Positions 60,125 to 64,000 of a stretch of DNA of 64,000 nucleotides are shown here, piece by piece; position 1 is the stretch's first letter, and each line of letters opens with the position of its first letter. The DNA comes from Gnomoniopsis sp. IMI 355080. Taxonomy: Eukaryota; Ascomycota; Sordariomycetes; Diaporthales; Gnomoniaceae. The stretch is taken from the NCBI GenBank assembly GCA_027946555.1, contig JAPEVC010000020.1, forward strand, positions 62,001 through 126,000, in the 5' to 3' direction. Below the pieces are notes generated by a model, which saw nothing but the letters and a program-made list of their open reading frames with translations, had not been told where the DNA came from and ran no database searches. A program made the translations under genes and the position numbers.

Positions 60125-60130
60125 TATAAA
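60125..60130 (+). promoter_or_regulatory. TATA-like element of the beta-glucosidase gene
   Basis: TATAAA about 175 bp upstream of the ATG at 60304, followed by a leader with pyrimidine-rich blocks. Confidence 0.4.
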
Positions 60131-60303
60131 GCATGCACTCGGCCGAAGCCTGTCACGGTCCAGTGGCCCGGAGCGCGCTTTCCTCGCGCCCATGGCTCTT
60201 TGAATTCCTCTTACAACTACACAGTCTCTGCGCCGTGAGTCGAGGTGGCCCGGCAGTCCTTCTTTTGTCTTAGCACCTCAGTCTCTCTTTGAATCAAATC
60301 ACC

Positions 60304-63280
60304 ATGGCGCCATCTGCAAGCGCTTCCCTCCTAACAACGGCGCTGTTCACCACGACAGTGCTGGGAGGCTCACTACCAGCTGGTTACTCCGCTGCGCCTT
60401 ACTATCCGGCGCCTTACACAGGATGGATTGCAGATTGGTCAGACAGCGTCCAGAAGGCCAAGGCATTGGTAGATACCATGACCTTGGCTGAGAAGGCCAA
60501 CATCACAGCTGGCACAGGGATTTACATGGAGTATAGGCCCCTTCCCTCAATGAAGACTCAGCTTTATATGAGCTTTCTGAGCTAACACTAAACAGTCGCT
60601 GCGTTGGGATGACCGGAAGTGCACTTCGCGTGGGCGTTCCCCAGCTCTGCCTCCAAGATTCGGCCCTTGGTGTGCGTGAGACAGACAACATCACGGCTTT
60701 CCCAGCAGGAATTACAGTCGGCGCCACCTGGGATAAGACTCTCATGTACCAGCGTGGTGTGGCTCTTGGGGAGGAGTTCCGTGGCAAAGGCGCCAATGTT
60801 TACTTGGGTGAGTTTGTTACATTCATGCGTAACGCCTTCAGATTGGAGGTATCGAGTCTAACAAACTCGTACAGGTCCCACAGTTGGTCCCATGGGAAGG
60901 AAGCCTCGTGGTGGGCGAAACTGGGAAGGCTTTGGGGCCGATCCTGTCTTGCAGGCCTACGGCGCGAAGTATACCATCCAAGGGTAAGATACCCAGTTGT
61001 TCCCTGTTCTAAGACCGCGGATGTGTGTGTGGCTTCAAAAGCTGACTGATTCCCCTGAAGTGTCCAAGAGCAAGGCGTCATGGCTACGATCAAGCATCTG
61101 ATCGGGAATGAGCAAGAGATGTGGCGCATGTACAACCCAATCCAGCCGGCCTACAGCGCGAATATTGGTGAGTGATCTCTTTTTCCTCTTCTCGCAAATG
61201 GCTTTGTGGCTGACTAGATATACTACAGACGATCGGACGATGCATGAGCTGTATCTCTGGCCCTTCGCAGAAGGTGTACATGCTGGAGTCACATCAGTCA
61301 TGGCCTCGTACAACGCTGTGAACGGTTCTCAAGCTACCCAGAACAGCTACATGATCAACAACCTTCTGAAGGATGAACTCGGCTTTCAAGGTTTCATCAT
61401 GTCCGACTGGCTGGCACAGCAGTCTGGCGTCGCCTCTGCGCTTGCTGGACTCGACATGGCCATGCCGGGTGATACGATGATCCCCCTGCTCGGATACTCG
61501 TACTGGATGTACGAAATGACCCAGTCAGTCTTGAACGGGTCGACTCCCCGGGATCGACTGGATGATGCGGCCACCAGGATTCTTGCGGCCTGGTACCAGA
61601 TGGGCCAGGACAGTGATTATCCCGAGCCCAACTTCTCTTCGTACACGACCGACGCGGTCGGCCTCCTTCATCCCGGTGCCCTAATCAGCCCTTCTGGCGT
61701 CGTGAACGAGTTTGTTGACGTGCGTGGCGACCACGCCACCGTCGCTCGTGAAATCTCCCAGGATGCAATTACTATGCTGAAGAACGACGACGACCTGCTG
61801 CCCCTTTCCTGGAACACGTCGCTGTTCCTCTTGGGCACGGGCCAAGAGGTCAACCCCGACGGTGCGAACGCTTGTGTTGACCGTTCCTGCGACACCGGGA
61901 CGCTGGGCATGGGCTGGGGCAGCGGTACAGCTCGCTATGAAACGTTCGACGACCCGTTGACAGCTATCACGGCTAACGCCTCAAACGTCAAATCCTTTTA
62001 CACTGACGATTTCCCATCCGACAGTACTCTTGGTACAGTCACCGAGGATGATGTCGCCATCGTCTTCATTTCGTCTGATTCTGGAGAGAATTCGTACACT
62101 GTCGACGGCAATGCAGGCGATCGCTCCAGCACCGGTCTTGATCCGTACTTCAATGGCGATGAACTTGTTCAAGATGCCGCAGCAAAGTTCAGCAACGTCG
62201 TGGTTGTTGTGCACACTGTCGGTCCCATTCTGGTCGAATCGTGGTTCAATCTTACTTCTGTCAAGGCTATTGTTTTCGCTCACTTGCCTGGCCAGGAGGC
62301 CGGAACATCGCTCACAAACGTGCTGTTCGGCGCTGTATCACCCAGTGGACACCTACCCTACTCCATCCCCGTGGCAGAGGATGACTACCCTGCCAGTGTC
62401 AGCTTAACCGGATTTGACTTCGGCCAAATCCAGGACACTTACACCGAGGGCCTGTATGTCTCGACCTAAACATATCCTTAACATCTCGATACTGACTTGT
62501 CCCAGATACATTGATTACCGCTACCTGAACAACGTGGGCACCAAGCCCCGTTATGCCTTCGGTCACGGTCTCTCCTACACCAACTTCACTTACACTAACG
62601 CGACTATTACTAAAGTCACTCAGCTCACCACGCTTCCAGCCACGCGCACCGCCAAATCTGGCTTGCCTGACTATAACAACACGATTCCTGCCGCCTCGGA
62701 AGCATACAAACCGGCCGACTATGATGAATTCTACATCGATCGTTACATCTACCCCTGGCTGTCCGACGCCGACGCGCAAGCCGCTGCTTCGACCGGTGCC
62801 GCTGTTGCCGCCGGTACCAATGATGGCTACGACTACCCTGAAGGCTACAACACCACACAGACCGCTGGCCCAGCAGCTGGCGGTGGCCTGGGCGGCAACC
62901 CAGCGCTATGGAATATTGCATACACCATCAGCGTGGTGGTGACGAACACCGGGTCCGGCTCATCATCACGAGCCTTTGCAGGCAAGGGAGTTGCGCAAGC
63001 GTACGTGCAATTTCCCGACGATAGCGGTTACGATACACCCGTGATCCAGCTGCGTGACTTTGAGAAGACGGGGACGCTGGCTGTGGGTGAGAGCCAAACC
63101 CTCACGCTGTCGTTCACGCGCAAAGATGTCAGCGTGTGGGATGTGGTTGAGCAGAATTGGGTTGTGCCTGTGGTCGATGGCGGGTATAAGTTCTGGATTG
63201 GGAGTGCCAGTGATGCGCTGTTTTTGGCGTGTAGTGCCGATACGCTTGTATGTGAGGAGGGACTGACGGCGCCTGTGTAG
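60304..63280 (+). CDS. GH3 beta-glucosidase, secreted
   Basis: Six exons, 60304-60530, 60596-60807, 60875-60983, 61061-61167, 61229-62453 and 62506-63280, encode 884 aa, normal for fungal secreted GH3 enzymes. A signal peptide (ATG 60304, in an ACCATGG context) is followed by the TIM-barrel domain: MTLAEKANITAGTG, VGMTGSALRVGVPQLCLQDS, GPMGRKPRGGRNWEGFGADP and IKHLIGNEQE. The nucleophile motif is GFIMSDWLAQQSGVASALAG (Asp of SDW). The C-terminal sandwich has AYGHGLSY-type sequence (YAFGHGLSYTNF), and the fibronectin-III-like end reads IQLRDFEKTGTLAVGESQTL. The enzyme releases glucose from cellobiose and other beta-glucosides outside the cell. The five introns (52-77 nt) are all GT-AG. Catalytic residues appear intact. 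Confidence 0.95.
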
Positions 63281-63432
63281 TTCTGTGATACCCTGCGTGC
63301 TTCTTGTATATATTTCAAATTAATGTTTAAGAGAATTGTGGTTCATTTGCAGAAGGCCTATCAAATCATCAGTGAAGAACAGTGTCGAGACGCTCGCAAG
63401 CAGGCCTGGCTGACTGGATTTACCCATTGGCG

Positions 63433-64000
63433 CTACCGGTCGCTTGATGGCGAAGACCTGCGATATTCAACGACTTCAAATCCGTCTGGTACCTTCTCTA
63501 AGCCATCAAAGCTCTTCAGAACCATCTTGATCTCTCCAAAGTAATTAACGTCACCCTCCTGCACGAAACCCAAGCCCTTGAACAGCGCAATACTACCCAC
63601 ATTATCCGACTTGATTTTTGCCATCAACCTCTCGAGCCTCAAACTCCCACCCGAGGTTGCCACACCCGTCTCGCCGGCCTGGTACTCTCCTAGTATCTCA
63701 TCTCGGTTCGTCCAGATATAATGCAAGAACGTCGACACGGCCGCCTTCCCTAGCCCTTTGCCGCGATCGCCCTGCCCCGCGATCATGATGTCGACCTCGC
63801 CGACGCACCAGCCATCCGGAGCGTCATCGTCATCCGACGGATACAAGAAGAAATTGATGTCGCCTATCATCTGGCCCGGTGCATCGACCTCGCCGGCGTC
63901 GACGGTCTGCACCGGGAGGGCGGCGGCTGCGGGCTGGCAGAGGATGAAGGTGAGCTTGTCGTGGGATGCGCGCCAAGACTCCTGGTTCTCGTATTCTTCC
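63433..64000 (-). CDS. NAT9-like GNAT N-acetyltransferase (5' end missing)
   Basis: The frame enters from the window's right edge and ends at 63433, so only the C-terminal 189 or so residues are visible and the start lies outside. The sequence has GDINFFLYPSDDDD, then GEVDIMIAGQGDRGKGLGKA, which holds the acetyl-CoA-binding Q/R-x-x-G-x-G/A motif. It continues with LMAKIKSDNVGSIALFKGLG and FGEIKM, matching the NAT9-type GNAT family. Animal NAT9 has been linked to microtubule stability, and the fungal role is not established. It converges with the beta-glucosidase gene across 152 bp. Confidence 0.85.
   Translation of the reverse strand, partial: EEYENQESWRASHDKLTFILCQPAAAALPVQTVDAGEVDAPGQMIGDINFFLYPSDDDDAPDGWCVGEVDIMIAGQGDRGKGLGKAAVSTFLHYIWTNRDEILGEYQAGETGVATSGGSLRLERLMAKIKSDNVGSIALFKGLGFVQEGDVNYFGEIKMVLKSFDGLEKVPDGFEVVEYRRSSPSSDR

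Larger units (their letters stand above)
56572..60303. other. Gene-free stretch with a 15-bp minisatellite
   Basis: This lies between the divergent lipase (-) and beta-glucosidase (+) genes. No open frame shows a domain. It contains a degenerate 15-bp-period array at 58684-58800, a tRNA-like fragment at 58358-58431 that fails tRNA geometry, and an 11-bp duplication at 59930-59951. The right end should be the beta-glucosidase promoter. Confidence 0.6.

Overview
This window reads as nuclear DNA of a filamentous ascomycete (Pezizomycotina). The evidence is its genes: short introns (about 50-150 nt) with CTAAC/CTGAC-type branch sites, a STRIPAK scaffold of the Far11/PRO22 type, an NDT80-like factor of the VIB-1/XprG type, a Grg-1/CCG-1 type small protein, a LysM-domain secreted protein and a GH3 beta-glucosidase. 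I cannot name a genus or class. Exon structures were built by hand from splice motifs, frame continuity and recognisable family motifs. All joins keep frame.

Layout. 2.5-7 kb: an RgpF-like membrane glycosyltransferase candidate and a four-TM MARVEL protein, both on +. 7.1-13.7 kb: a divergent pair sharing an 0.8 kb promoter, the STRIPAK subunit (-, six exons) and an RWD/RING-IBR-RING ubiquitin ligase (+). 13.7-26.8 kb: a 13 kb stretch with no recognisable gene, ending at the NDT80/PhoG factor (26.8-29 kb, +). 31.5-39.2 kb: a DUF2011 protein (+), a two-LysM secreted protein (-), dolichyldiphosphatase (+) and a seven-TM protein with a long tail (-). 39.2-45.6 kb: gene-poor, but holding a decayed pseudogene at 42.5-43.4 kb. 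45.6-47.5 kb: an EBP-family protein with three atypical splice donors and a Grg-1-like gene, both on -. 50-64 kb: a run rich in secreted proteins, with a major-royal-jelly/yellow protein, alkaline phosphatase and class 3 lipase (all -), GH3 beta-glucosidase (+), and the 3' part of a NAT9-like acetyltransferase cut by the window end.

No single pathway unites these genes. The right third has a secreted nutrient-acquisition flavour (phosphate, lipid ester, beta-glucoside). VIB-1/XprG-type factors are known in other fungi to control extracellular hydrolases and starvation responses, so a regulatory link is possible but only inferred. I saw no intact transposon, rRNA, convincing tRNA, CRISPR array or secondary-metabolite core enzyme. 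The most notable non-routine items are the pseudogene, a 15-bp-period minisatellite, a Pho4/NUC-1-type palindrome in the phosphatase promoter, and the unusual introns of the EBP gene.
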